DNA of 64,000 nucleotides from Aplectana chamaeleonis (taxonomy: Eukaryota; Nematoda; Chromadorea; Rhabditida; Cosmocercidae): NCBI GenBank assembly GCA_029168955.1, contig JAPDOI010000106.1:18501-82500 (forward strand), in the 5' to 3' direction. The translations under genes were made by a program, and so were the position numbers. Below are positions 22,760 through 34,931 of the stretch, piece after piece (position 1 is the stretch's first letter; every line of letters begins with the position of its first letter). The notes below the pieces were generated by a model. It was not told where the DNA came from and searched no databases. It was given only the letters and a program-made list of their open reading frames with translations.

Positions 22760-23700
22760 AATACTCAGGGAGATGACCACTCCTAAGCCATAGAAGCTTG
22801 CGAACTCCCACGGATGATGTCTCTGAGAAGGCTCCAGACTTTATTTTGGCTTGGAAGGGCAGTGCAGGCGTCAGAAACCAGCTGTTTCATATTCTCCTGT
22901 CCCCAAAATTTTTTTCAAAAAGTTTTCGTCGTCTGTTGTCGGATACCCTTAGTGGAATGCCGAGAATGCCTGAGTGATTGAAGTGTGCGTGAAGTGAAAA
23001 AAATATCCTGACCTTCAATGACGTTCGAGGCAGTGCTCACGATGATTTTCGTTTCCGAGTTTCTCACTTAAAACAATGCGTTGGCCACCAAGTGTTACAA
23101 AAATTTCAAAGAAACGACGAATAACACACTAAAGCGCCTTATTTTAGTGACAGCATTCTCTGGACTAGGCTAGTTGCCCGGTTGTATGAACAAGTTAAGA
23201 ATAATTGGCTGCCTTCAAGTTTCTCTTCACGAAGTTTTGATCCAGGGGTTGATGATTACGTACTGTATTACGGAGCGGAATTCGCTTTCTTTCTTTTCAT
23301 GAGTGTGCAGATCGAGAGGAGAACAAGCGAAGGACAAGGAGAAGCAGCACATGCGTGCGATGGTTGCGAGTAAATTCCGCCCTGAAGTAAGGGGTAATGA
23401 TCAGCCACAGAATGGTCTTGAAAAAAGTATTGAATCTCATCAGATTAAGGGCATAGGAAGGATAGGCAGTAATGTCGTCACATTCGTGAACACTCTGTTC
23501 AATGTATAAACAGATATTTCGCCGGCCAAAAAAAAAGACCTGTAATGTGAACAGGCGCTTCTGCGTGCTGCTTGCTTTAATAAAAGGAGGGCAGAAGGCG
23601 ATCATTATCTTTCACATCTTTATTGATGGTTAGGAAAAATCTCCATTCTTCAACTCAAATGGGCAATTATGTAAACCCGATTCATTAACCGTATTCATCA
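22760..23700. other. No supported gene
   Basis: Upstream flank of the astacin gene. A single TTAA-family end (GTTCGAGGCAGTGCTCACGATG) occurs near 23025. No exon candidates with good splice signals were found. Confidence 0.4.
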
Positions 23701-23746
23701 ACCTCTCCAGTAATATTTGCCCACTCGAGCGCTCTTCTTTTCCTGC

Positions 23747-23809
23747 AGAGATAGTCTAAAAGTTGTTCTTGTAAGAGTAATATAGAACGCCAAAAAATGG
23801 ACTTCTAGG
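23747..23809 (+). promoter_or_regulatory. Putative trans-splice/5' UTR with a 3-codon upstream ORF
   Basis: TCTTTTCCTGCAG ending at about 23747 could be a spliced-leader acceptor for the astacin gene. Between it and the start codon lies ATG GAC TTC TAG (23797-23808), a minimal upstream reading frame that ends one base before the real ATG. Its effect on translation is inference. Confidence 0.35.
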
Positions 23810-26800
23810 ATGAGGGTTCTATTCATTGCGCTGCTGCTTGCTGTATGCGTCAGTGGGGGCGTTTTCAGCGGCTTCAAGGAAAAAACCAAAGGGCTCCTCA
23901 GCGGCGAAGGAAGCTTTGCAGAACGACTGAAGAATGCATTCGCAAAGGTATTTCCACCGATACTCTATGAAAACCTAGTGGGTTAAATGTTTCAGGCACT
24001 ATATTACTTTCTTCAGGTCCTCAATACAACGAAACTCCTAAAGATTCGAGAAAAACTCAACAAGATGCAAGAAAAGATAAAGAAGAGCTTGGAGTTGACT
24101 CCTGCAATGATGAGCTCACTTAAGGAGAGGCTATCGGTAAGTAAGATGGGTAGCTCCTAGGAGCTTTTTTTTCAAAAGAGTACGCCACGCAAGACAGGAA
24201 CTTCTTATAAAGGAATCTGTGGATATGCAAACGGAGGGGTGCAATTTTGGAACGCTGCTGTAACAATGCTCGCAAGTATGTGACTCAACCTTTTTTCCAT
24301 TAGCGATGAGAAGGATAGCATTATTCACATCAAAGGTGACTGCTGCTTGAACTTGAAGCAAACTGTCGACAAACTGTCTTGAGGTCCCTTTGCTGAACTA
24401 CATTTTGTCATCCTTTTTGACTCATTTCCTTTTACCCTGAGTGAGTTTAAGCTCAGCTTTACTAACATTTGCTTCGGAATCAACGAAAGACATTCGCTCC
24501 GCGTCCGTTGTTTGATATTTCAATATTGTTCTATCTTCAACATGCGCCAGTATCCCAGAGGGTCAGCGTTTATCGCATTGACAGTGAAGAGTAGAGTTCA
24601 CGTAATTAATTCTGTTCAGTGATTGACCGGGGCTGCGACGGTCGATCATCGTGCGCGATCGAAACCCCGTTGGTCGGTGATGTCGCCAATGTCACACAGA
24701 AAGTTGCCTGGTCCATGTGTGTCGGACTAGATATAATACTTAAACCATACGAACATTTCATTGCGGACAAGACTTTACATCCACAGTTGTGGACAACCGC
24801 TTCAAAGCGTTGGAGCGACTGTGCTAGGACCACAACTAATCCTTTCAAAGTCTCGTGGTCCGTGTACGATTCTGCCAGCTTAGCATGTGGTAACTACTGT
24901 GTTCTCTATGGAGTGCGTACGGCTGTAGCGTAAACATACGCAGGACCACTTCAACAAAGGTCACGAGAGTCTCCCTGCCCATTTTCCTACTCACCTAGAG
25001 CTTTGGTGCGAACGAGGGTTTCTCTCTCCTTCCAAAATCTGGGGGTAAATAGTCTAGTGACAGAGACCTCCATACAAAGTCGGGCTTCAGGTTAGTCATT
25101 TCGTTGTTATCAATACAAAGGCTTCATGAGAAAAAAAAAAGCTACAGGATTTCTTACGCCCTCATGATACTTTGCCAAAAAAGTGTAAACGTCTAGTAAT
25201 TGATGTTTCTCATCAATGCGATTCGAGACATGTCACATTTTATTGCATACATAGCTGTGCCCGTCCATGCGATTTCCAACTTGCACAGCAGCAGGGCCTA
25301 CCAAACGTTTCACGATGTATCCAGCTGCATGTCCTCTCCGCGAACATTGGGGTTATCGTTCTCCGTCTTAGAAAACGCAATCTCTAAGGTAATTTTCTCG
25401 TATTGTTCTTATTTTACTGTTTTAGAAACTGAGACCGATCAAACGTGACCGCATGAATGAAATCGGTGACTCAATTGAGGAAATCAATCAAAACAGCGAT
25501 GTTGGAGAACTTCTGTTCCAGAGCGATATTGTTCTCACAGAGTAAATACCTATAAAACGCATTCTAGTTTTTTTTAGATAAAAAGAATGAAAATTTCGTC
25601 TAGGGAACAAGCCGATGAAATTGTCATGGATATTGAGGGCGAACCAAGAGGGAAGCGTCAGGCGTTCAAAGACGTGTTTTATCCAAGGACTACCTGGAAG
25701 ACCGGCGTCGACTATTTCTACAACGATACTGCGAGTGAGATTTGACACGATCCGAACGCTTCGATTCATCTGGATAGAGTTGTACTCTTAGTTTGAGGCT
25801 AATGGTTTTTCAGGTCCAAGGTTGCGAACTGTATTCGAGAAAGCAGTTGCCATGTGGAAGAAGGATACATGTATCGAGTTCAAGGAAAATAATGGTATGG
25901 TATGAACCTGTATTCATGTTGAGAAACTTGAGAAACATATTTAAGAGGAAACACCCAGATGATCACTGTTTTTTCTGACACAAACACTAGGTTACTTTAG
26001 AGAGCAAAGGAATCCACGTCTTCCCTCAAAAAGGCTGCTGGTCTTACGTCGGGAAAAAGATGAGAAAGACTCAGCAGGACCTGTCACTGGGAGAAGGGTG
26101 TGAAGTTGTTGGAATAGCGGCGCATGAACTCGGTCATGCACTCGGATTGCTCCACACCATGTCGCGAAATGACCGCGACCAGTATGTCACTGTTAACGTA
26201 GACAAAGTACAGGTAAGGTCAATACATTGTTTCTGTCTATAGGAACATGCTGGGAAAGCACTCTCGATTGTGAAGCACACATGCTCAAGCCTAGTGGGTA
26301 CTAACTTCAGGCTCTAGGGCATCTCTAGTGAGCTCTCGATTTCGATAAACCTCACGTGATTTATGGACTTTTCGCGCGAGCATCGTTTGCAGCGGTCATA
26401 CTTCTCCAAGGCACATCGCGGCGTCGATCAAAAGCGAGAGCTCTTTAGAAATGCCTTAAAGTTTAGTCTACCTCTCGCGCATGATGTAGTGGACGCGCTT
26501 TCAGTTAGTCATGTAACAAAATAGCTCATAGTTCAAGAAGAAATTACTGTGAGCGTCTGGACGCTCCACAATCAGCTGTTCTTTCGGAATTTCGCTAAGG
26601 TTTCACACCATGGTATCAACAAGCCCGTGCTGAAGTTCATAAGAGAATCCCACTTTGGAATCAAACCACCAAGTTGTATTCAAGCTCTTCAATTTGACAT
26701 TCTATTCTGGGATGAAGTGTACGGATGCGGCTAACGAGTCACAATTCACAGCTCGACCCTTGACAAACTGTGACGTATGCTTGCTGCGCCGCGCGTCACA

Positions 26801-29262
26801 ACCCCTGCAGCCGCAATCATGCATGTCATACCCTGTTAAAGGCAGTGTTCACGATAAATTTCACTTCCGATATCTCCACGGTTTACGGAAGGTCTGGTGC
26901 CCTATATAGCAAGGCATGCTTAAAAAGGACACGAAAGACGCGTTTTTGAGCAAAAATAGGCCCTCTCCTGTTTACGCTGAGTTTTGAGCGTGGAGGAATT
27001 GACCGCTGAAAGGATGATACTTATCAGTGCAATGAAGCAACCAGCTCACTTATCAGCACTTCCTTCACTTGATCACTCCTATAATCCGAGTCTTCATTTG
27101 TTTCTCTCGAGGGGCGGATCTGGGGCCCGGGGCGTGTCTGGGGCACCAAAACGCTTGTTTGCAGCCGTTATTTTGCCACTCCTGGCTCGTTTTCTACCGT
27201 TCCTTTGGCACAGGGAGCCTAGGATCCTTCTCCCCTATCATTTTACTGTGGAAAGTCAACAAGGATGATCATCGTGAACACTGCCTTTAAAGGCAGGGTT
27301 CTCGATGAAATCGGTTGTTGTGCTATCCCCATGGAACAAATAGATCTGGCCATCAACAAAGTTAAAATAGGTAAAAAATCGGAGAAAAAACACTCCGGGA
27401 CAAGTTATTGCTTGGTGTCCTCCCGCCCTCAATTATCGGGACTTGTGTAGAAGCTCGCTTTGTCAACTTTTATTTTGCTTCTGAAGTAATTTCCAGACAT
27501 TTGTGGAGACTACTGATTACTTTAGCAGCAAAATAAAAGGCGGATAAGCAAGCATCAACGAAAACCTCGTTAATTAGGGGGCCGGCCGACACCGGTAATT
27601 AGTCGTTGTACATTGTTTTTGAGTTTTTCCCGCGAATTTCCGGGTTTTTCACTTACTTTTACTTTTGTGATGGCCGAATCTACATTCTCATGAGGAGAGC
27701 TCAAAAGTCGTTTTTATCGCAAACCCTGCCGTCAAGGCGTTTCGCAATATACAGTCGGTACTGATCTATCGCAATGGTACTTTGCGCTCTTTGTCGTCTG
27801 TTGGCGCAAACTCGCACACGGTTTGCGCCTAATCACAATAAGGAACGCGAAGCATTATTGCTATGTGTGTGAACTGTAAGCACGTCACCAGTTACATGCG
27901 TTGTCGCTTTTTTCTGCACTGATGGCTCAAGCAATCTGGTGCAAAAATTGCTTCCGTCCTGGCTGTTACAGACCTTTAGGTTATGTGCAATTCCAGGAAA
28001 ATTGCACGGGAGATTTCATCAAAAGCACACCAGAGAACAGCGATAACTATGGTGTACCGTACGACTATGGCAGCATATTACATTACGACGCCACAAGGTT
28101 CGACTTAATTGTGCATGCTCAGATAGGAATCTAATCGTTGTCTAATGTCTTAGTTTTTCCACCGACGGAACTGCAACTCTTGTACCTATGGATACTCTCT
28201 ACCAGGAAACACTTGGAGCTCGTCGAACAATTGCTTTCTACGACCTTGTATTGATGAACAAGCACTACAAATGTTTGGGTCGGCTGCCAGTGAGCTTTAG
28301 TCGGTGTATTGCCCCGTATTATAAAATTCTTTCAGAGAAGTGCGATACTGATAAGAATTCTGCCAAATGTGAGAATGGAGGCATTCCTCATCCCCGAGAC
28401 TGCTCCAAATGTCTTTGCCCTAGCGGGTATGCTGGAAGTCTCTGCAACGAGAGGGTTAGAATCTGTTTTGAAGTATCCTTCATTGTACCCTTTGACCTAT
28501 CCAGATTTGGTAATCGAAAATGCCATCTCTATGATTGCAGCCTATTTAGCCATCCGGGTGCGGCTCCACTCTACAGGCGTCCAACAGTTTCCAATCTCTC
28601 AAGAGCACGGTAGGATCTGCCAACCTGCAAAGTGATGAGTTTGAACTTTGTCAATACTGGATTGAGGTGAGCAGTTCAGTCACAACCCGATGAAAAAGTT
28701 CGTGTTTGTCAGTTACATGCGCTTCAGTCTCCTCCTGGTACACAAATTGAAGTGAGAATCGACGCAATAGGTAACTCATACGCGGTCGGTGGCTGCCTAT
28801 ATAGTGGTGTAGAAATCAAAGCTCAACAAGATCAGAGGATGACTGGATACACGTGAGAGCGTTTCAGAATTTTGTGGAGAATAAACTGCATAGTTCAGCG
28901 TTAGTGGCGAGCTAAGCTTTGGAGTGTCGAAACCCCGAAGCATAAAAACCATTGTTTAGAACGTTATTCTTTACAGGTTCTGTGCTCCGGCAGACAACGG
29001 TCTTACTGTCCAGTCAAAAACAAACCGTGTACCCGTAATCGCCTACAGTCGCTTCAGACAAGTCACCGTAAACTTCTCATACAGATACGGTTAGCGTTAT
29101 GTGTTGAGCTGATTTCTATGTCTAACTATTCTTTCGAACTACCTTTGATTTGCAGTAGGTAACGACAAGAATGGACCAGCCGTGCAGAGAGGGTCGCAAC
29201 CCGCAAAGCCCACATTCGTTTCGAGTGTCAAAATCGGGATAGGCAAGCGTCCGTCTGCCTGA
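23810..29262 (+). CDS. Secreted astacin zinc metalloprotease (astacin-EGF-CUB)
   Basis: Thirteen exons join in phase to 533 codons: 23810-23947, 24017-24136, 25426-25541, 25604-25734, 25814-25894, 26001-26212, 27997-28097, 28154-28278, 28336-28454, 28550-28666, 28728-28852, 28977-29089, 29159-29262. Residues 1-16 are a signal peptide (MRVLFIALLLAVCVSG). A charged, helical propeptide follows to a basic site, RGKR, at about 140-143. The catalytic domain (144-340) has the zinc/catalytic motif HELGHALGLLH (His237, Glu238, His241, His247) and the later SILHY turn (292-296), where family members normally have Met. Residues ~342-381 form an EGF module (KCENGGIPHPRDCSKCLCPSG) and ~385-500 a CUB module (SGCGSTLQ, GVEIKAQQDQ, GYTFCAP). 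The layout is that of nematode NAS proteases and of hookworm larval MTP proteases, secreted enzymes linked to tissue penetration. That role is known for the family and inferred here. Exon 11 could start 15 bases earlier and exon 13 three bases earlier without changing phase. Confidence 0.92.
24137..25425 (+). other. Astacin intron 2
   Basis: The 1,289-bp intron opens with GTAAGT and ends TTTTACTGTTTTAG. No recognisable transposon or nested gene was found in it. Confidence 0.6.
26213..27996 (+). other. Astacin intron 6, expanded by a MITE
   Basis: This 1,784-bp intron separates the zinc-binding exon from the Met-turn exon. It contains the complete type 2 MITE at 26836-27290 and the start of another TTAA-family end at 27288-27330. 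The rest is unremarkable. Confidence 0.7.
26836..27290 (+). mobile_element. TTAA-family MITE, type 2 (455 bp)
   Basis: Ends TTAAAGGCAGTGTTCACGAT and ATCGTGAACACTGCCTTTAA are exact inverses. The interior (TTCACTTCCGATATCTCCAC, GGGGCGTGTCTGGGGCACC, TTATTTTGCCACTCCTGGCT) matches 34932-35395 and, inverted, 49709-50138. It lies within intron 6 of the astacin gene. Confidence 0.9.
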
Positions 29263-29290
29263 AGCGGCAATCTGAAGTGAAGAGTGCAAC

Positions 29291-29296
29291 AATAAA
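29291..29296 (+). terminator. AATAAA polyadenylation signal of the astacin gene
   Basis: AATAAA lies 29 bases after the TGA stop, the usual distance for nematode 3' ends. Confidence 0.7.
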
Positions 29297-29689
29297 TGTA
29301 TCATCAAGTGCTCCCTGAATTCGCATTAAGCGTTTGTTTATAGATAATAATCGTTATGTACTCGTTCTTCAATTGATATATGTTGTCGATCGCATAGGAA
29401 TCGAGGTACCATTGAACAAAATAAAATCTAATACGCGATTTTTATCGACCTTATCGGCAGAGCCCGATCAAAAACCCTCCTTACCAGAAATTGATGCGCT
29501 CTCAATAGTCCGTTAGGCCCGCTCTGCTACTGGGCGAGGTGTGCCATAGAAGAAATCAGTGTCATTTCAAAGTTGAGTTCACTAATTAGGAGCCCGCAAA
29601 CCGAAACTATGCTCAGATCCTCAGATTCTTGCCCTTATCATCGATGGTGTTCTTGAATTTGCAATTTTTAGCGTGTACCTTGTAGTCAG

Positions 29690-30115
29690 CGTGTTAAAAT
29701 GACCACGGAAATAAAATGGTATGGCTCAGAAGACATCACCTACGCATTTCGAAGCGTCAAAAACGACCCACAACTCCGCTATACGAGTGAGAATAAGGCC
29801 CTGCCCCCGTATTTCCCCGCGTCTCCCTCCAGAACAGAGGTGCTGGGCCACTACCACCGTCGTCGATGTATGTTGGTAACTTATTGTACTTATTGTACCA
29901 CCCACAAACGTCGCTGATGGTGGGAATGGCCAAAAAACCCCGTTTTGAGGAGGTCGGCTCATACAATGGCGGAGAAATAAGGGGCGTGGTCAATTTCTTA
30001 CTCGTGTAGCGGCATTGTGGGTCGTTTTTGTCGCTTCGAAATGCGTAGGCGTTGTGTTTTGAGCCATACCATTCCATTTCCGTAGTAACCTCAAACACGT
30101 TTACGAGCGTGTATG
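29690..30115. mobile_element. Foldback element, type 4-like ends
   Basis: The left arm AAATGGTATGGCTCAGAAGA ... CGCATTTCGAAGCGTCAAAAA ... CGACCCACAACTCCGCTATA is mirrored by TTGTGGGTCGTTTTTGTCGC ... TTCGAAATGCGTAGG ... GAGCCATACCATTCCATTT. The right flank AGCGTGTATGCTGCCT resembles the type 4 terminus at 19365. The loop is about 130 bp. Confidence 0.85.
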
Positions 30116-31100
30116 CTGCCTCTCAGTATGATATGATTTTATGGCCTAAATCGAAGGTTTGTAGCCACTAGTATCTGAGACTAACACAAAGAACAGACAA
30201 AAACTCGATGCAAATATAGAATGAGCAGGTCGTTTTTGTATTGGAAAGAATTTTACAATTTAGACCACAGCGTACTGCTAGATAAAAATAGCGAAGCTAG
30301 TGAGAAAACAATCGAGCAAAGAATTCAGAGATGATCGTATTGAGTGGGTGGGGGGGGGGAAGAGGGGACAGTCGGAGAATAGGCGGGAGATTGTATGTTC
30401 TGCAGTCTCAAAAGACTCAAATACAGTCATTTTGACTCGCTACTGACTTACTAACTATGTGCGTAAGAGCTACTAAGTCGACCCCATAAAAAAAATTCCG
30501 CCAGTGTATGCTGCCTTCAAAGGCAGTGTTCGCGATGGCCAGAAACAGCTTGGAATCGCGATGATTCCGCGCTTAAAAATCCATGCCTCCGAGAAAGCTG
30601 CCTGTTACGCCCCCATTTCCAGATGCGAGAATTCCAAAAGGAGAGAATTAACGGGTTCAACATTGTTCGCTAAAACCTGCAATATTTCGTCTAGAAGGTG
30701 CAAGGGAGCAGGTTTTACGGATTCTCTACAGAAGAAAAAACGAAAACTAAATTCACTCAATTCTTCTCGTTGTAGCTAAACCAGCAAACGTTTGGGAAAC
30801 AAGTAATTCCGCATCTGATGAAAGCCTGTGTTGAACAACAGTCTGAACCCGTGCGAGCTACGCTGAATGTAGAGAGCCGTTCGCTCCTCGCTTGTTCAGA
30901 AAGAAAGATTACTCGACGCTCAGTATTTTATTTCGTGACTGAGAGATCACCCTGACTCTATTTCGGAGTAGTAGTTTCGCCGAAAAATGCTTTCCGCGAA
31001 ATCCTGCTTTCCGCGTAATATGCCGAGAAAAGCTAACGGGGATAGTTTGGTTGTCAAAAAGCTAGATAGCCCCTGGTTGCCGCAAAATTGCCTATGACAG
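30116..31100. other. Gene-poor stretch with element fragments
   Basis: A junction CTGCCTTCAAAGGCAGTGTTCGCGATGG near 30512 contains two facing TTAA-family ends, but no complete element follows. A 10-G run lies at 30350-30359. The 91-codon + frame at 30504-30779 starts inside that element end and is unsupported. Confidence 0.45.
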
Positions 31101-31330
31101 TATACTTGTTATCCGAAGGTAATTCCTCGGATAATGGATCGATTCTCGATAAATGCCACTTTAAATTTGCACTGATATTGGTCTGATTCAGATAAATACT
31201 GCGTTTTTTTCAAATTTTCCGGATATTGGATCGATTCAGACATGCCATTTTTTCCTAATGATCTGATATGATATCCTGTCGGATAATAATTCCTGATAAA
31301 TTCTGGATATTATGGGAACAAACCTCAGGC

Positions 31331-31608
<278 letters not shown>

Positions 31609-31639
31609 CTTTTTCCTACAGTTTAACCTACAAATGAAC

Positions 31640-31830
31640 CGATTTTTTATCCGTTTTATCCGTGTTTTATCCGATTTTATCCGATCTTCTACGCAAATTT
31701 TATCCGTTTTATCCGATTTTTATCCGTTTTATCCGATTTTATCCGATTTTTCGCAAATTTTATCCGTTTTATCCGGTTTTTATCCGATTTTTATCCGTTT
31801 TATCCGTTTTTATCCGAGTTTATCCGAATT
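31640..31830. repeat. TTTTATCCG tandem repeat
   Basis: TTTTATCCG and TTTTTATCCG/ TTTTATCCGA variants repeat about 16 times, interrupted twice by CGCAAATTTTATCCG. The + frames through it (FIRFIRF...) are artefacts of the repeat. Confidence 0.9.
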
Positions 31831-32329
31831 TTTGGCCCTTCGGATAATGGTTCGATTCAGATAATGCCGATTTTAAATTTTCCGGGTATTGGTTCGATTC
31901 AGATAATGCGTGTTTTCAAATTTTCGGATACCGGATTATCCGAATCTCGGATATCCGGTCGGATATCCGAAATGGAGTGATTCGGATACTAAGTATAATG
32001 TATAGCCGCAAAATAATGCTGGCCGCGAAATGGCCACCAAATAATGCTCGCCACTGAATGGGCGGGAAAGAGCTGAACAATAATGCTATACGGGAAAGTC
32101 TATGCACATTCCAGAGGCATGCACTTGGACCTCGCTCAGCCTGTAGAGGTCCCGACTCAGCGAGCCGGCAACGGCTGTGTTGCGTGTCGGTGTGCCTGCA
32201 ACGTCTCGGTTATTATTGATTTCTTCTCGTTATGTCTCGGTTATTTCTCGGCTATTTCATGCCCGTTCTGTTGGAGCCGAGAAATAATCGAAAAATGGAC
32301 CACCAAGAGCGACTGCGAAACTTGATGGG

Positions 32330-32528
32330 CTATTTCTTGATCAGAACTCTCAGAGGAGTCGCTCTGTGGAAGATCTTTCCAAGGATAATTTCGATCGCAG
32401 GGATGTTGTAGGCTTTTTCCAAGGCACTGCAATGCGGTTGATCGCAGCTGGGATCGCCTCTGTAATACGGATCAGGACAGGGTGGATCGTTCGAGGAGAG
32501 AATCTTCCACTTTTGTCCGCATTCAAGG
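32330..32528 (-). CDS. Candidate exon of an unidentified Cys-rich protein
   Basis: On the minus strand the acceptor GGATTTTTCAG is followed by a frame reading LECGQKWKILSSNDPPCPD, then PYYRGDPSCDQPHCSALEKA, ending in a TAG at 32330. Four cysteines in a short polar segment suggest a secreted or disulfide-rich domain. After codon ~40 another frame (DLPQSDSSESSDQEIAHQ) is equally protein-like, so a frameshift or a small missed intron is possible. No partner exon was found up to 33000. Family not recognised. Confidence 0.35.
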
Positions 32529-32559
32529 CTGAAAAATCCGTGGGTAATACGTGACTTCA

Positions 32560-33097
32560 AACTGAAAGTAGCGTCCGCACAGAAAACTCGAAATTTCTTA
32601 CTGACTCGAAATTTAGAATGATAGAGCTTTTAATTCTTCTGATGTTGACTGTTTTAAGCGAACAACTTTTCGTTTTCGTCGAGTCTCCGCCACTGGTTCT
32701 CTCCAGTCATCTAGCTTTTTTTTTCATATAATGTTGATCCATCCGCCAAACAACATGAAAAACAATTACGGCACAAACAGTGAAACTTCGAAATCGATTT
32801 CGTCGCGAACCTCAAATTCAATTTTACAATGTTTCCGATTGGCTTGACATTTTCGCTCACTAGAGACCCAAAAACATGAAAAAATCGATTTTCTGCGCGT
32901 ATGATACCTTTAACTTAGCTAGGAATTATCCATCATACAAGACAGAATCTCATTCTCAGATCAAAACTCTCACATTACCAGCTTCCAATTTTGTAGCCAC
33001 CTTTCGAAGCTCTCTCATTCCATAAAGAATACTGGACCGTCTCCATACTTCAACTCGCTCAAACTCGGGTATAATGTTTCACACTTACAATTCATCT
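32560..33097. other. No recognisable feature
   Basis: AT-rich spacer without convincing exons or repeats. Confidence 0.4.
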
Positions 33098-33325
33098 ACG
33101 CATTCGCGTTCAGTTCGCAAAGTGCACGCTGACGGCGAAAGCGTGCTGCGGCGCGGTCGCGAGGATTCTCAGACAGGGATGTGGAATCACCCGAGCGGTG
33201 GGATCACCCGGGCACTAAAGGTAAAAACCGCCCGGGTGATCCCACATCCCTGTCTGAAGATCCTCGCAACCGCGCCGCAGCACTCTTCCGCAATAAGCGT
33301 GCACTTTGCGGAGTGAACGGCATTG
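33098..33325. mobile_element. Near-perfect long palindrome
   Basis: The left arm CGCAAAGTGCACGCTGACGG ... CAGACAGGGATGTGGAATCA ... GGTGGGATCACCCGGGC meets the right arm GCCCGGGTGATCCCACATCC ... TGTCTGAAGATCCTCGCAAC ... GTGCACTTTGCGGAGTG after a spacer of only ~12 bp (GTAAAAACCGCC). Arms of ~105 bp would form a strong cruciform or hairpin. Confidence 0.85.
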
Positions 33326-33696
33326 CGAAGATTTTCGCGAAAACACAATTCCACAACCACGTGTCCTACCGGTGGGCCACGTGGTTTTAGAAAACTCTCT
33401 CAAAAAAAGTTTCTCCGTTACAAGAACGATTTTTTAAATCTGTTTTATGGCGAATGCATTAACCTATCCTCGACTCGAATGTAGGGAAACAATTGTTCAA
33501 GCACATTATGAGTTGTTTTTCTTCTGTTGCCATTTTTTCGCTTTCTGAAGAGGAAGTCATAGTTGGAGTCCTGATCTTTTCGACTGGATACGTGTCCCTA
33601 TATTGTTGTTACCCTGTTATGCCCTCAGAATATAATTTTTTTTAACACCTAAACTTTCACGCCTTCATAACGAAACCTAAATCATACACTAGTATG

Positions 33697-33906
33697 TATA
33701 GTGGAGTCCACCAAGAGTGTCTCAATTACTTATCAATAAGAAGCGGTCGGCTGGGGATCAATGTGCATGAATCCCATACCAGCACGCTCGATTCCGATTG
33801 AGCGAGAGCGGTTGTGCTGCAACGAGTTCCATGTTCATTGAACTCCAATCGACCGCTTCTCATTGATAAGTAAATGAGACACTCTTGGTGGACTCCACTA
33901 TACAGT
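33697..33906. mobile_element. Short TIR element (Tc1/mariner-like MITE)
   Basis: Ends TATAGTGGAGTCCACCAAGA and its inverse TCTTGGTGGACTCCACTATA, with arms continuing through GTGTCTCAATTACTTATCAAT. It is ~210 bp and TA-flanked, so TA-target Tc1/mariner mobilisation is plausible. A different terminus-like string, ACAGTGGTGCTCAAATAATG, starts directly after it. Confidence 0.8.
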
Positions 33907-34931
33907 GGTGCTCAAATAATGTTCCTATCCGACCTTGCTGTGATTTCAAGCTGTTTTTTCACTTGGAAGACAGTTCTGTGAGCGGAAATTCTGGTATAAA
34001 GCTTACCACACTGATGTGTACGCGATGATCATAAAAAACGAAAATTCATTCTCGGTGGCGTGCCTTCCGAGCAAACGTGTCCCACCAGTGGGACACGGTA
34101 TACGGAAACGCAATGTCGCACGCTGTCCGAACGTGAAGTCACCCCAAAATTGGGGGGGGGGGGCGGAGAATGGGGTAAAGGCATCGTACGCGCAGAAAAC
34201 CACTTACTGTTTTTTAAATTTGATTAGTTGATTAGGCCCGTACGACAATGTAGGGAGAGTTTGATGGGTCATAAACGCTTCCTTGTGAAGATATATAAGA
34301 TTGAATCGTCGAGTCGAGACATTGTTAGTCAATTGTTAGTAGAGAGACGAATTGAGTTTGACATGCTGATGGGTTTGGGCGTCCAGTTTCGCGCGTGGAT
34401 TTTGACTTTTTCAGGCTCTGAAAAAGGCGATCTCGCCGAAACGCGTTAGCCTAAATAAAGATCAGTACCAATCTCGAGCAGGCTTCAAGTAATACAGAAA
34501 AATTATAAGATTGAATGTCTCAAATTCCGTCAAAAGGGACCGGACCTCCGTCAGTCATCTGGCACGATTTCCCATCAGCCATCGTATTGGTAAATGATCA
34601 ACAACTGTTTAAGTACAAGTAAAGGGAAATCGATCAAATATGTTATACGATTACGTGAAGAATATCTTTTTTACACATACCAGTTGACCTTTCCTTCCTC
34701 ATAAATCACCTGAAAGGAAGATAAAATTCATTTGATTGTGAAATCATGGGTCAAAACAGCGATTCCTGGCGATCGACTCTTCCTTTCTCAAAAGTCGATT
34801 GGGGAAATTTTGGATGTAAACAACAGTTTTCTATGGTTTTCGCCGTTTTTTTAACCTATCTGTAATATAGGGCGTAAGAGCTTTCATAATAAGTGTATAT
34901 CCCAGAAACGAAATCCATCGTGAACGATGCC
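33907..34931. other. No supported gene
   Basis: A 12-G run lies at 34152-34163. The + frame at 34228-34449 ends near GATCTCGCCGAAACGCGTTAG and is not supported. 34500-34900 is AT-rich and featureless. Confidence 0.4.

Noticed and set aside
25793..25978. 61-codon frame inside the astacin locus
   Set aside because: It is out of frame with the astacin exon at 25814-25894 and runs into the intron.
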